Assembly: GCA_029215795.1 (NCBI GenBank)
Contig: JARDYH010000003.1
Span: 12,612,001-12,676,000, forward strand
Origin: Anniella stebbinsi
Taxonomy: Eukaryota; Chordata; Lepidosauria; Squamata; Anniellidae
Direction of reading: 5' to 3'
DNA: 64,000 nt
Positions within the stretch are counted from its first letter, which is position 1. Every line of letters starts with the position of its first letter. Positions 24,385 through 35,112 of this stretch are shown here, piece after piece. Made by a program: the position numbers and the translations under genes. The notes beneath the pieces were generated by a model. The model worked only from the letters and a program-made list of their open reading frames with translations, did no database searches and was not told where the DNA came from.

Positions 24385-26460
24385 TAGGCTGACCAGATAA
24401 AATCCAGGTCAGGGCTCATGTAACTTTAACAGTTGTAGAGAAAAGGGAATTTCAGCCAGTGTCATTTGTATACAATTAGTTCCTGGTGAAATTCCCTCTT
24501 CATCACAACAGTTAAAGTTGCAGGGCCCCTGCCTTCTTTTGTATATGGTCACTCTAGTATAGTGCCTGCAACTTTAACTGTTGTGATGAAGAGGGAATTC
24601 CACCAGGAACTAATTGCATACAAATGACACTGGCTGAAATTCCCTTTTCTCTACAACTGTTAAAGTTACATGAGCCCTGTCCTCCTTTTCATATGGTCAG
24701 GCTAGATAGTCCCATGTGTAAAGTGTAGTTCAAAACTTGATCTTAAGATTAAAAATATAGTGCGCTATTTAGGAGTTCATATTACGAAAGATTTAGAAAA
24801 GTTAGAAGAAATTAATTTTAGTAGTTTAAAAAAACAGATAATGAAGAAGTTAGAGGATTATAGGAAATTAAAGCATTCATGGTTTGGTAGAATAGCAGTT
24901 ATTAAAATGAAAATATTACCAAAGATAATTTTTTTGTTTAGAATGTTACCAATTAAAATAACAAAAGTAGAAATAGGAAATTGGCAAAGCATGATAAATA
25001 ACTACTGTAACAGAGATAGAAAAGCAAAATTAATAAAACTAAATGGTATAAGACTCAAAGGAAAGTAGGGTTGGGACTCCCGAAAATAAAGATGTATTAT
25101 ATAGCTAATCAATTAAGATATGTTATAAATAGTATAGTAGGAAAAGAGGATTTAGAATGGTTAGAGAAATAAAGTTAGAGTTACAAAATATATTTTTTTA
25201 GTAAAATACAAAAGAATCAATTGAAGGATATGGAAAATCCCATCCTAAAAAATATCATAGAAATTTGGGGAAAGTATAAAAAGAAATTAATACCAGGAAT
25301 TTCTCCTCTAACCCCAGTTGTTTTATTGGAGAACTTCCCAGGTAATTGGAGAAGAGAATTGGAAGGGTTATTGAGGGAAAAAAATAATTAAAGTGAAAGA
25401 TTGGCTGAAGAGATTGGTTAACAAAAAGCAAATAGAAGAAGCTTTAAGAGGACAAAAACTTATGGTTTAAGTGTATACAATTGGAACAATGGACACAGAA
25501 ATGGAAAAAGAAAAATAAGGACTGTAGAAAGGAAACAAGCGTTGAAAAGTTAATTGAGTCAAGAGAAAAGGAGGGGGAAAATAAAAGTAAAAAAGGTATA
25601 ATAAGTGAAATATATAATATATTGATAGAGGGGGGAGAACAACAAGAAATTTTGAAAACATTCTGGGAAGAGGATTTAACAAAACAAATTACTGAGTATA
25701 ACTGGGGGAAGATTTGGAAACTAAGAACATTAAAGTTGTTATCAATAAGGATAAAAGAGAATCATTATAAAATAATTTGGAGATGGTATCTCACTCCTGT
25801 AAGATTACATCAGATAGATAAGAAAATGTCAAAGCTATGCTGGAGGGGTTGTCAGGAGGTGGGGACATATTTCCATATGTGGTGGACATGTGAGTATGTA
25901 CAAAAAAATTTGGAAAAGAGTTTTTTTTTAAAAAAGTGAAATACTGGGTAATAACGTGGAAGCAAGTCCTAATCTAGCTTTACTTTTGATGTTTGATAAA
26001 GAATATGGGAATAAAAATATAAAAGAATTGATTAACAGCCTCCTGACACAGGCTAGATTAATGATAGCTAAGAATTGGAAAACACAAGGGAATTATAGTA
26101 TAGAAGAATGGTATAAAGGAATGTGGGATATTGCAATTAATGATAAACATGTAAAATCAAAGTGAGGAGGGAATTATCCAAAAAGAATGATTTTGAAAGT
26201 ATTTGGGGACCATTTATAGAATATGTTTTAATAAAGGGGAGAGGATGTACACCTTCAAAAGAAACGTTGCAATTCTGGAAAAATGTATAATATATTAGAG
26301 CAATGAAGGTCTCAAGGGTAGGGGAGCACGGGGGGATGTCAAGATTTTGTTTATGTATTATGTTTATTATATGTTTACTATATGCTGAAATAATAAATAA
26401 TTTTTTTTAAAAAAAATAAAGTTACATGAGCCCTGACCTGGATTTTATCTGGTCATCCTA
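24385..26460. mobile_element. Composite hAT-like insertion (2,076 bp) with perfect 8-bp TSD, carrying an L1 piece
   Basis: The outer ends are TAGGCTGACCAGATAAAATC and its reverse complement GATTTTATCTGGTCATCCTA (one mismatch). TTGAGGGG is repeated exactly at 24377-24384 and 26461-26468. The left 320 bp (24385-24704) is a whole foldback unit related to 4013-4332 with its centre inverted, and it ends in a second, different TIR (CATATGGTCAGGCTA). Then comes L1 3-prime sequence, then only the last ~43 bp of a hAT right end. Confidence 0.88.
24705..26420 (+). mobile_element. L1 LINE ORF2 3-prime fragment, inside the hAT composite
   Basis: The translation contains YLGVHITKDLEKLEEINF, WFGRIAVIKMKILPKIIFLF and LPIKITK, which are typical L1 ORF2 post-RT residues. 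Further on come RIKENHYKIIWRWYLTPVRL and a CW-x-C...HMWWTC zinc-knuckle-like end. The frame is broken several times and the coding strand is A-rich, as in L1. It ends in AATAAATAA and an A tract at 26401-26420. It is 5-prime truncated, and ORF1 and the endonuclease are absent. Confidence 0.9.
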
Positions 26461-26819
26461 TTGAGGGGAGACATGATAGCACTCTTCAATACTTGAAAGG
26501 TTGTCACACAGAGGAGGGCCAGGATCTCTTCTTGATCAACCCAGAGTACAGGACACAGAATAATGGGCTCAAGTTACAGGAAGCCAGATTCTGGCTGGAC
26601 ATCAGGAAAAACTTCCTGAATGTTAGAGCAGCAGGACAATGGAACCAATTACCTAGGGAGATTGTGGGCTCTCCCACATTAGAGGCATTCAAGAGGCAGC
26701 TGGGCAACCATCAGTCAAGGATGATTTAAGGTAGGTTCCTGCATTGAGCAGGGGGTTGGACTCGATGGCCTTATAGGCCCCTTCCAACTCTACCATTCTA
26801 TGATTCTATGAAGTAGGGA

Positions 26820-27270
26820 ATTTTGTTCATGTCTGCAACTCATGCAAACATGTCAGGTTCTCAATATTGAATGTGAATGTGAGCAGGAGAACACATTCTC
26901 TCAAAATGTTCACAAAGTACAGAACTTGTGTCTGCATTTGAAAAATAAATGCATCACATATTTTTTTAAAAACATGCATTTTCACACTTTACTCTATGGG
27001 GCAAAAGTACACATTTTCCCTGTTCAAAATGTGTACTTTTCCTGTTCCAGTGAAATGACAAAAATAACACACTCAAATGAAGGAAATGAGGCAGGATGAG
27101 CTTCAAATTGGTGTTTGGATAATCTGGGAGAAGCGTTTCTTCACCTATTGACAGGAGTGGGGCTAGTGGAGACTAGTGACTCCAATATCAGTGGGGCGGT
27201 AAATCTACTCTGGGTTTCTGTCTGAACATGCCAGAACTCTAAAGGAGCTAGCCAAGTTCCGACTGGTTCC
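26820..27270. repeat. TGCATTTT-type hAT-like repeat
   Basis: Begins TAGGGAATTTTGTTC right after the CR1 end and carries words such as AAATAAATGCATCACA, AAAAACATGCATTTTCACAC and AAAATGTGTACTTTTC. The part at 27150-27270 (CAATATCAGTGGGGCGG; CCAGAACTCTAAAGG) matches 32310-32400. Confidence 0.5.
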
Positions 27271-27625
27271 GGCTGCTTCTACAAGAGGCATTTAAAGCTC
27301 TTTCAAGGCGCATTAAAATTTTTACCTCTACAAGAACGGAGTGCAAGTCGGGCATAGAGGCGCGTTTTCTCTCCGATTATGCGCATTATCGAATGCGCGT
27401 TAAATAGCAAGTTTTATTTTGCTCCGGCCGTTAAAGCGCATTTTGACTATGTGAACAAGCGATTCTCCGCATTAACTACTTGTAAAGCGCATTTGAAACA
27501 ACCAGTAAGGTCACCAGTTGAGTGCTCAGTTACCTCCTGCATACAAGCATTTACGATAAAGCGCTTCAGCGATTATGCGCATAATCGGCTAACCAGGCAT
27601 CAAACGGAATCCATCTAGAGGAGGT
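27271..27625. other. CpG/GCGC-rich ~350-bp unclassified insert
   Basis: Dense GCGCATT/AAAGCGC words in otherwise CpG-poor surroundings. It includes the perfect 18-bp palindrome CGATTATGCGCATAATCG at 27570-27587 and a one-base variant at 27374-27391. It sits within a TGCATTTT-type repeat. The termini are not resolved (left TCTACAAGAGGCATTTAAAG, right ATCCATCTAGAGGAGG). No second copy exists in this window. Confidence 0.6.
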
Positions 27626-28350
27626 CTCCGACTGAAACCCAATGCAGATTCAACACCCCATTGACTTTGGAGTTACAAGCCTCCACTGAGTTGGACTAAA
27701 TGATCTTCCACCTCTAAGATTTTATGAAAAAATCAAATCAGACAAAAAAAAAATGAAAATGAAAATGAAAATTCACTAAGAATTAGGTAGGGGAAGATTT
27801 TTTTTTATTTGGAGGGGGCAATGTTGTATATTATATGGAAAAGATATTTCATGAGACCCAGATGTTTATTTTCCAAATTTCAAGCAAGGTAGTTCCACAC
27901 GGAAGGAGGCAGTTTTTTAAAAAAAATCCCCTCCTCCCTCATAGATCCCTTTTTTATATATATTTTAAAAGAGAGATTCTTGGCTTTTAAAAAAAAAACT
28001 TTAAAGAGGGAGGCGGGGAAGCCATCTGGAAGTGCTCTGCCAAAAGTTTGATATTTTAAATATAATTTTTTTCCCTTTTCTTAAAAAAAGGGGGGGTCTG
28101 TGTGGCATACATGCATAAAACACATTTCAGAATTACATGCAGCACCTGACAGTTTTAGAAACAAAATATCATACCATGACTGGGAATAGCTAAACTATCA
28201 GGGCAAAACATCTCATAATCCCTTGTCTATGTGTCTCTTTTCTCGTATGTCAAGACTTTAACTCACTTCTAAGAATAATATCTGCTTAATTTAAAATTTC
28301 TACCCCACTGTATAGCATGGAGATAGATCCCCAACGTAGCTTATTAAAAC
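27626..28350. other. AT-rich intron stretch with a CR1 scrap
   Basis: GAGTTGGACTAAATGATCTTC with CACCTCTAAGATTTTATGA (27687-27727) looks like a CR1 terminus. The rest is A/T homopolymer-rich and unclassified. Confidence 0.45.
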
Positions 28351-28356
28351 AAGAAA

Positions 28357-28359
28357 ACA

Positions 28360-28398
<39 letters not shown>
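28357..28398. repeat. (CA)n microsatellite
   Basis: About 21 near-perfect AC units with one TAC interruption. Confidence 0.93.
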
Positions 28399-28400
<2 letters not shown>

Positions 28401-28506
28401 ATATATACTTTAGAAAATGACCTAAACACAAAATTGCACAAAGCAATTCATTAAGACCAATCCTCAACAGCAACAACTCCAGGATCAGCCAAGAGCTGCA
28501 CAATTC

Positions 28507-28640
28507 TGCCTAACAGGGTTGCCAACTCTAGAAAACAAAATTTCGGGTAACTGCCAACATTTCTTGGCAGGGCCTGGGGGTGGAGGCAGTGATCTGGGGG
28601 TAGTGCTGGGCTAAACATTCTCAAAGAGAACTTAGGCTGA
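28507..28640. repeat. hAT-like terminus fragment (CAGGGTTGCCAACTCT)
   Basis: The CAGGGTTGCCAAC terminus is common among vertebrate hAT elements. No right end was found. Confidence 0.4.
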
Positions 28641-28869
28641 ATTGTGAAAGAGGGGATGAACCTGCCTTCACCCTTTCACATTCAGTGAAATTGGGTTACC
28701 GGTGCTCCTGTAAAACAGCAGCCACTGTTTTTAATTCTTAGTAATGTCCCATTTAATGGCAGCCACAAGTAGGGGCTGCTATTTCTCCTAGAATGTTACT
28801 CAGAATGACACCAAATCATAACGGGTTGGATCCATCCCTTGCATGATCAGAAGGCCTTTAGTGAAAGAG

Positions 28870-30303
28870 ACCTGTGAGGATGACCTGTGTCAGGACAGAG
28901 ACAGGGGAAATTATCCTTGATCTCTCTGCAGCATTCAATATCGTTAATCTTGGGGTCCTTCTGGAGTGGCTGTTCAAGTTGGGACTTGTGGGGTGGGTAG
29001 GTCACTGCTTTGCAGTGGTTCTGCTCCTACCTGGATGCCCATTTCCAGAGTGTGGTGCTTGGAGTGTATTGCTCAGCTCCATGGCACCTCCAGTGTGGGT
29101 TTCTGCAGAGGTTGCTTTTATTCACCATGTTCTTTAACATCTCAATGAGACCATTGTGTGGGGTCATCCAGAGTCGTCATCACTGTGCTGATGACACACT
29201 AGTCTACTTCTCCTCTTCATCTTGGGCAAGCGTGGCAGTGGATGGGTTGAATCAGTATGTGGCCTTGTTAATGGACTAGATGAGAACCAATAAAGTGAGG
29301 CTAAATCCAGACAAGACAGAGGCTCTGCTGGTGGGTGATTGCTCTGTTCAGATGTGAGAAGTGCAACCAGCTCTGGATGGGGTCACTCTACCACTGAAGG
29401 AGTGGTGTGCAGCTTGGTGGTACTTCTGGATCCATTATTGTCACTGGATACTCTGCTGGCCTCCATGGTGCAGAATGCCTTATAGCTAGGGATGGACAGA
29501 GTCACCTGAGTCTGGAGCAGGAGGCACTCCTGGCCTCACCAATGCCACTCACCTGTGTGAGCTGGGCCACGTGAGACCCTGGATTGCTCCATGAGCACCC
29601 GCTGCTGCCTGCTTCTCCCTGCGAGCCAGCTGCGAGCCAGCACTGTCTGTAAAATTTGGGCTCCTCAAAATGCACAAATCTGATCTGGCACACAATGGCT
29701 GCCATAAATGGCCATTTCCACAAGATAAGAGGCATAAAGGGCCCCTTTTATGCCTCCACTCTAGAGGAAATAGCCATTTATGTCAGCCATTGCATGTATG
29801 CTTTTATGAAAATTGCTGGCTTGCAACTAGCTTGCAAAAAGAAACGGGCAGCTGCAGGCACTCATGGACCACACAGCACTTGATGAGCGCATATGAGTGC
29901 CCCATGGCTTGACAAGCAAGGTCCAGGAATCTAGACAAGGGGCTACCCTCTGGATTCCAAGACCCAACTGGGTATCAGCAATATCCCTACTTATAGCAGC
30001 TTCAGTTGGTGGCCCAGTGATTACTCTATTTGGATAGGGATAGGGTTTTAACAGCTAAATTAACTCAATTTTAACCCTTGTTGTTTTAAATTTGTATTTT
30101 AATCTGTATTAATCTCTGCTGCTTGGTGTTATCCTGGTTGTGTTTTCTATATTGTATGTTATTTGTGTTTTTAGATTGTGGTTTGTTTTATATTTTTAAA
30201 ATGATTTCATGGTTTTAATTTTTGTGAACCGCCCAGAGAGCTTTGGCTATAGGGCGGTATAAAAATGCAATAAATAAATAAATAAATACTAAATAAATAA
30301 ATA
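28870..30303 (+). mobile_element. L2/CR1-group LINE 3-prime half, plus orientation, split by a hAT-like element
   Basis: The translation shows a degraded RT domain (LDLSAAFNIVNLGVLL) and, in another frame, YCSAPWHLQCGFLQ; the DNA encodes a degenerate ADDTLVYFS block near 29190-29220. The tail at 30190-30303 reads TTTGTGAACCGCCCAGAGAG, CTTTGGCTATAGGGCGGTAT and then (AAAT)n, the hallmark end of this family. The element 29485-29989 interrupts it. Several frameshifts are present and it is dead. Confidence 0.88.
29485..29989. mobile_element. hAT-like element, 505 bp, perfect 8-bp TSD, nested in a LINE
   Basis: Starts TAGGGATGGACAGAGTCACC and ends CAGCAATATCCCTA. CTTATAGC is repeated exactly at 29477-29484 and 29990-29997. 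Its interior has inverted words GGCTGCCATAAATGGC and AGCCATTTATG. There is no transposase frame. Confidence 0.9.
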
Positions 30304-30752
30304 AAAATATGGCAGTTGCAGATGAGTGAGAGGCTTGTTTCAGTTCCTTTTGGATAAGTTCAACATTGATCAAGTTCTTCCTATTCAGAACAGAAACAAC
30401 TTGAGAGTTTTTGTTTTATGAAAGTGGGGAAAAGAGAAACTCCACACACCTATTTCTACTATTTACTGCTTGTTTATATATCAGATCTTGCAAAGTCACT
30501 ATGAAACTCCAAGGCTCTCTTATATGAAGGGAACTAAACCCCTTATCTCTCCTCCTGGGCTTCTCACTGCTTGCAGGAGAGCAGGGTACAACTGTCTCCA
30601 CTGTGTCTTCCAGATTTAAACACTGCTCCGGTCAATCCCAACTTCACTAACGGTCAATTAATATTCCAGTCCCCAAGCCTCTCATTACAGAACAGTCTGA
30701 TTTCATGTAAGAAACAATACTTCTCTATTATAACTAGGTTTCTTTTATTTAA

Positions 30753-30819
30753 TTGTTGTTGCTGTTGTTGTTGTTGTTGTTATATTAGTATTAGTATTAT
30801 TGCATCATCTACTGCCTCA

Positions 30820-30856
<37 letters not shown>

Positions 30857-30857
30857 G
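30753..30857. repeat. Compound (TTG)n and (ATT)n microsatellite
   Basis: TTG/CTG units at 30753-30781 and about 13 ATT units at 30818-30857. Confidence 0.93.
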
Positions 30858-31038
30858 CATTATCTACCATATGTTTTTATTTTCCACATGAGAATTGATC
30901 TATCATGTTTTTGTTTGCCATAACTCCAGAAAAAAAAGAGTTTATGAATAAATAAAATCTTCATCATAAAACAAGAATAGGGTGGGTTTTTTTTTAGTGA
31001 TTAGAAAATAAAGCATTCAAAAGACACTGAAAGCAGAA

Positions 31039-31073
31039 AGAGAGCGAGAGAGAGCGAGAGAGAGCGAGAGAGA
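31039..31073. repeat. (GAGAGC)-type minisatellite
   Basis: Three repeats of the 10-mer AGAGCGAGAG form the tract. Confidence 0.85.
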
Positions 31074-31439
31074 CGTAATTAGCATATTTTAATTACATAT
31101 AATTGATTTGGCCACCAACATATTGTACTTGTTCTACCATGCTCCCTATTCCCTCAAAGTGGCTTCACAACAGAGCTATCCATGTGTGAAATGCCAAAGG
31201 GATTTCTCAGGGACTATTCTTTTGCCAGGTCAGCCTTCTGATTTGTGGGGTCATATGCAGCAAGAGGAAAACTTCCATCTAGGCCAGGCAAGGCTATTCA
31301 TTGCTTGATACTCCTACATGTTTAAGTTCAGCAAAGGAGGTCCTCCTTTCCCAACCTCTGAGAGCATGTCAGGTTGTTGGGTACCAGGGAAAGAGACTTT
31401 TCTGCATTCTCTAGAATGCATTACCAACTAAGTAATACA

Positions 31440-31900
31440 TTACTACCAAGTCCCTACAGGAAGGCCCTAAAAACACATTTATTTCCCATGGCCTTTCCTT
31501 TCCTTTCCTTGAGTTTTTATTTTATTTTTTAATGTGTTACGCTTACACCCTGCCTCTCCTCCAGAGAGCTCAAGGTGGCATACCTGATCCTCCTCCGCTC
31601 CATTTTATCCTCACAACAGCCCTGTGAGGAAGGTTAGGCTGAGAGTCAGTGACTGACCCTAAGTCACTGAGTGAACTTCATGGTTAAACGGGGATTAGAA
31701 CTCTGACCACGACACTGGATAATCAGGACTGCTGATGGCTTTGAAATGTGTGTTATTTGGTTTCATTACTTTTGGGGTGGAATGTCTGTTTCATTATTGT
31801 CACTGAACTTGTTTATTACTGCATTGGTTTTTCTCTTGTGAGCCACCTTGACAGGGTTGTACCTGAAGATGACCTAAAGATATTATAAATAAAAATAAAA
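31440..31900 (+). repeat. LINE 3-prime end split by a Sauria SINE
   Basis: The left part contains AAGTCCCTACAGGAAGGCCC and AAAACACATTTATTTCCCAT. The right part (31740-31900) contains GAGCCACCTTGACAGGGTTG and GATATTATAAATAAAAATAA, the tail type also seen at 54930-55039. Confidence 0.65.
31513..31725 (-). mobile_element. Sauria-type SINE, minus orientation
   Basis: The reverse complement reads TCCAGTGTCGTGGTCAGAG, AACTTAGGGTCAGTCACTGA, CTAACCTTCCTCACAGGGCT, AAAATGGAGCGGAGG and a tail rich in AAAT. The order of blocks (tRNA-like head, body, Bov-B-like tail) matches Sauria SINEs of squamates. Confidence 0.82.
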
Positions 31901-31937
31901 ATGCATGTATTGGCTGAGTGTGAGAAAACATAGGGTG

Positions 31938-32630
31938 GGGGGACCATATCTCAGAGTTAGGGAAGGATGGATGAGTCTATTTCTGGTCCATATCCATTTG
32001 ACATGTGTTCATTTGTAAGCCCATTCCATCTGGATTCTGCACCAATCTGCAACTTACTTATTTTTAAGAACTTAAGAAAATCCACATGATTTGGGGAAGT
32101 ATTTTCCCCCACAGAATACACTTTTTTTGTTCACGTAGTACCATAAAATAGACATTTCTGCATGCATTTTATCCTAAAACGTGCATTATTGTACACATTT
32201 GTTCTAAAAGACCCATTTTTATATGCATTTTGGCATACTTCTTGAGCCAAGAACTGTACTTCACAATTCGGATCAGTGTGGAATTAGAAGGATAACTGTG
32301 TTCTGATCCGTAGCTCCGATATCAGTGCGGCAGTGAATCTGTTTCAGATTTCAGTCAGAACCAGTCAGAACTCTAAAGGTTCTATCCAAGGAGCTATCCA
32401 ATCTATCCAGCCTCCACTGCCAGGAAGTGTGCATCACGTCAGTTCTTTTAAAAAATGCAGGCCAAACAAAATCCTTGAACATCCCTACTCTTTGCATGTA
32501 GCAGATCCTAGGTTATAACCCTGGTGTCTCCTGTCAAAAGGATGTCAGGTGGTAAAGCTCGGAAAGACTTTTGCCAGAGAGATGTTGGAGAACCACTGCC
32601 AGACAGAACTGACAATATTAAGATGACACC
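31938..32630 (+). repeat. tRNA-derived SINE split by a hAT-like element
   Basis: GGACCATATCTCAGAGT (head, box-A side) is separated from CTCTTTGCATGTAGCAGATC, a box-B-like GGTTATAACCCTGGTG and AGAACCACTGCCAGACAGA by the insertion 31958-32487. It is the same SINE family as 12650-12790. Confidence 0.6.
31958..32487. mobile_element. TGCATTTT-type hAT-like element inserted in a SINE
   Basis: Starts TAGGGAAGGATGGATGAGTC and ends TTGAACATCCCTA. Repeated words include CATTTCTGCATGCATTTTAT, AAAACGTGCATTATTG and TTTTTATATGCATTTTGG. The flanking 8-mers CTCAGAGT and CTCTTTGC do not match well, so the boundaries rest on the TIRs and the split SINE. Confidence 0.65.
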
Positions 32631-32639
32631 CAAATTTGA

Positions 32640-33260
32640 CAATATTAAGTAACACCCAAATTTGTGACATTCCAATCTGACTCCAGCCCAAACACTGGAT
32701 CAGGATGTACACCTATAATTACGTATATTCCTATACATACATAAAAAGAGAAATCCCTTTGGGGAGTGGAGGTCGACGGGATTGCCTAGATTCCCCCCCT
32801 CCCGAGCATAGCCTCGCTCAAACTGCAGTGAGTCGACCCAGTTCATGGATATTCCAGTAATCTTGCACTTTTCCCCCCTTTACTTTAGTGCACATTTCTG
32901 AGCTGAATTTTGTGCAAATTACAGTTGGAATCATGAAAATTCAACCAAATTTGCCCTAATTACTCCAAAAATATGAAAAATAGTTCCTGGAATTCAGGGA
33001 ACAGCCTGCTGCTGGGCTCACAGATACAGAGCAAGTCATACACACCTTGTTACTCCATCGAGTCAAAAAAAGACTGGATTTCCCATCAATGGACATCACT
33101 AGCAATTCCCCAGTATACAAAGAAGATAAGAAAGAGTAGGGACAATTTGGATTAGGATCATGGTGCTGGCTAAAGGAGGGGGTTAACATTTCACCACACT
33201 GGACTGTTTCCCCAATGTAAGTCATCCCCCAAAATTTTGTTTGCCCTGTTATGGAAAACA
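32640..33260. other. Intron stretch, mostly unclassified
   Basis: The part at 32880-32960 carries GAATTTTGTGCAAATTACAG-type words as at 23991 and 43760, so it is probably a degraded hAT-like fragment. The rest is unclassified. Confidence 0.4.
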
Positions 33261-33264
33261 CAGA

Positions 33265-33807
33265 GGCTGCATTCGGACAACATATTAAGCAACTGAGGGG
33301 CGGGGAAAACAATAATCAGTTGTGTTGCTTATTGTGTTGTGTGGAAGGTAACACGCCACTCACAAACTACTGACAGTATGCTATTCCGCCCAAATGAGCA
33401 ACGGAGAGAAACAACAGGCTTGCAAGTTGTTTAGCTCAAAGCCAGTTGTTTAAAATGTTGTGTAGAGGGGTGAGTGTGTTAATGGCGTGTGGTGAGTGGG
33501 TTAAAAGACAAGCCCATAGAGGCAGGCGGCAAGAGCGACCAAAGCAGCAGCTGCCACTCTGCTACAACTGGTGCAACTTGCGGAGGCTGCTGGGATAGAA
33601 CTGGGAGGACTGAGGGAGGAGGGAGGGTGGGGAGAGGGGCAGGGGCTATGTCAATCAAATGCTGGGCTTACTATTACTCCACTCAACACCAGCCCCAACC
33701 ACCCAAAGTTGTGTAGGAATATGTTGTGTGGGGAGTACCCACAAAATAACCCACTGTGAGTTGGCTACTCAACCCACCATTGACTAATGTGTTGTCTAAA
33801 TACAGCC
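33265..33807. mobile_element. MITE, 543 bp, GGCTGCATTCGGAC ends, 3-bp TSD AGA
   Basis: The ends are GGCTGCATTCGGACAACATA and TGTTGTCTAAATACAGCC. AGA flanks both sides (33262-33264 and 33808-33810). The interior is co-linear and very similar to 14105-14594, for example ACAAGCCCATAGAGGCAGGC and GGAGGAGGGAGGGTGGGGAG. It has no transposase frame. Confidence 0.87.
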
Positions 33808-33860
33808 AGAGAGTCTGGCCTAACTGACCAGTATTTAAAATGTCCGGTATAGAGTATAAA

Positions 33861-33907
33861 AAGGAAGGAAGGGAAAGGAAGGAAGGAAGGAAGGAAGAAA
33901 GAAAGAA
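33861..33907. repeat. (GGAA)n / (GAAA)n microsatellite
   Basis: GGAA units with single interruptions, passing into GAAA units. Confidence 0.93.
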
Positions 33908-34180
33908 TTATATCCTTGTTTCTTGTTTTCAAATGCACAGGGCACATCGTCTCCATAAACACTGGCCAGACAAAAGTGTAATATTCTGCCCCAGCACACT
34001 TATTAATTAAACAAAGCCCCAATTAGCATCTGGCTGTTTTCAACTCGATGATAAAAGCATCCTCTTCCACCTCTTTTGTTCATTTGCCTCCCCTTTCTCC
34101 TCTGGAATGCTACAACAACCCTACCCCCAAAAAACACTCTGTATCTCTGAAGAGGAGGGGAAAGGGAGAAGAGAGAATCA

Positions 34181-34203
34181 GAGAGAGAGAGAGAGAGAGA
34201 GAG
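34181..34203. repeat. (GA)n microsatellite
   Basis: About 11 GA units. Confidence 0.93.
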
Positions 34204-34229
34204 TCTTAAATACTATCTTTCCTCTAGGC

Positions 34230-34880
34230 AGCAATTTCCACAGATGAAGAGGTCACCACTGTTTAACAGTGTGCTGCCATGTTAATTTAGTATGACAAGA
34301 TAAAGCAGTAATCTCTGCTCGAAGAGGCTGTAAACCGCCTGCTATCCAGGGACATGCTCCAGTCGATTTGTACTGTATATCACTTTATACAATTGCCGTG
34401 ACAAAGCCCCCTGAGTTCTCTCATGTAAATCTCTCCCTCTCTCTCCTTCTCAACTTCCCTGCCAGTCAGACAGCAGCGGATCGGCATTATTATAAGCTAT
34501 GCAAACTTAGAGTCTTACGCATGCCAATGGGTCCTCAGATGCTTCCCTCCCCACCCTGCCAGAGAAGATGTTTTAGGACTTTGATAATCCATTGATCCTG
34601 CTTCCATATCGGCTTGTATTTTTCAATCTGTCATGTTAAGTTGTCAGAAGGGGCGATTATACCGATGTTTCATGTTTCGAGATTTGCGTTCCCGGCAACG
34701 ATACTTTTCAAAAGCCTTTCTTGCGAGGGTTCTGCCGAAAGATTATCCCTAAGAAAGCTGATGCGAATATTATTACTGGCATAAACCTGGTAATAAAAAC
34801 CGTAAAGTGTTTTAGGTAAAGACATTTTAGAGATATTCAGGGTTATAAACATAAGAGTTTAAAGCTGGATAGAATTCCAA
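34230..34880. promoter_or_regulatory. Candidate conserved non-coding element (repeat-free)
   Basis: Repeat-free and balanced in composition, with dense transcription-factor-like words: TTGCCGTGACAAAG, GACTTTGATAATCCATTGAT, TATGCAAA (octamer-like) and TATTATTACTGGCATAAA. Introns of SOX5 and other developmental transcription-factor genes often contain conserved enhancers. Assignment rests on context and appearance only. Confidence 0.3.
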
Positions 34881-35112
34881 GTGTTGTGTTTTTTTTGTTT
34901 TTTGTTTTTTTTAAAAAAACAACACTGTAAGCTGTGTAGTCTTTTCAGCATGAAGTAAAAAATAAATGTGGAAATGTATCTTCCTGTATAAAATAATAAA
35001 AATAATGGCAGAATCACAGAATAGGACATGAAAGATCACAAAAAAGGGAAGAAGTTGTATCAAGCCCCAATACAAAATCATTACATTTTCAGTAAGGTCA
35101 TTATATATATAC

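Larger units (their letters stand above)
24308..26812 (+). repeat. CR1 LINE 3-prime end, split by a hAT composite
   Basis: The left part 24308-24384 contains AACAAAGCCCTATGAAGAG and TAGCCTGGAGAAGAGAAG. After the inserted element the sequence resumes at 26461 with TTGAGGGGAGACATGATAGC, then AGCCAGATTCTGGCTGGACA, GCAGGACAATGGAACCAATT and the CR1 terminal repeats ATTCTATGATTCTATGA. The C-terminal part of the CR1 frame is still readable. Removing 24385-26460 and one copy of TTGAGGGG restores a continuous CR1. Confidence 0.92.
30304..31430. other. Intron stretch with microsatellites, otherwise unclassified
   Basis: Holds (TTG)n at 30753-30781, (TTA)n at 30818-30857 and a GAGAGC/GAGA tract at 31039-31073. 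No transposon is recognised in the remainder. Confidence 0.5.
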
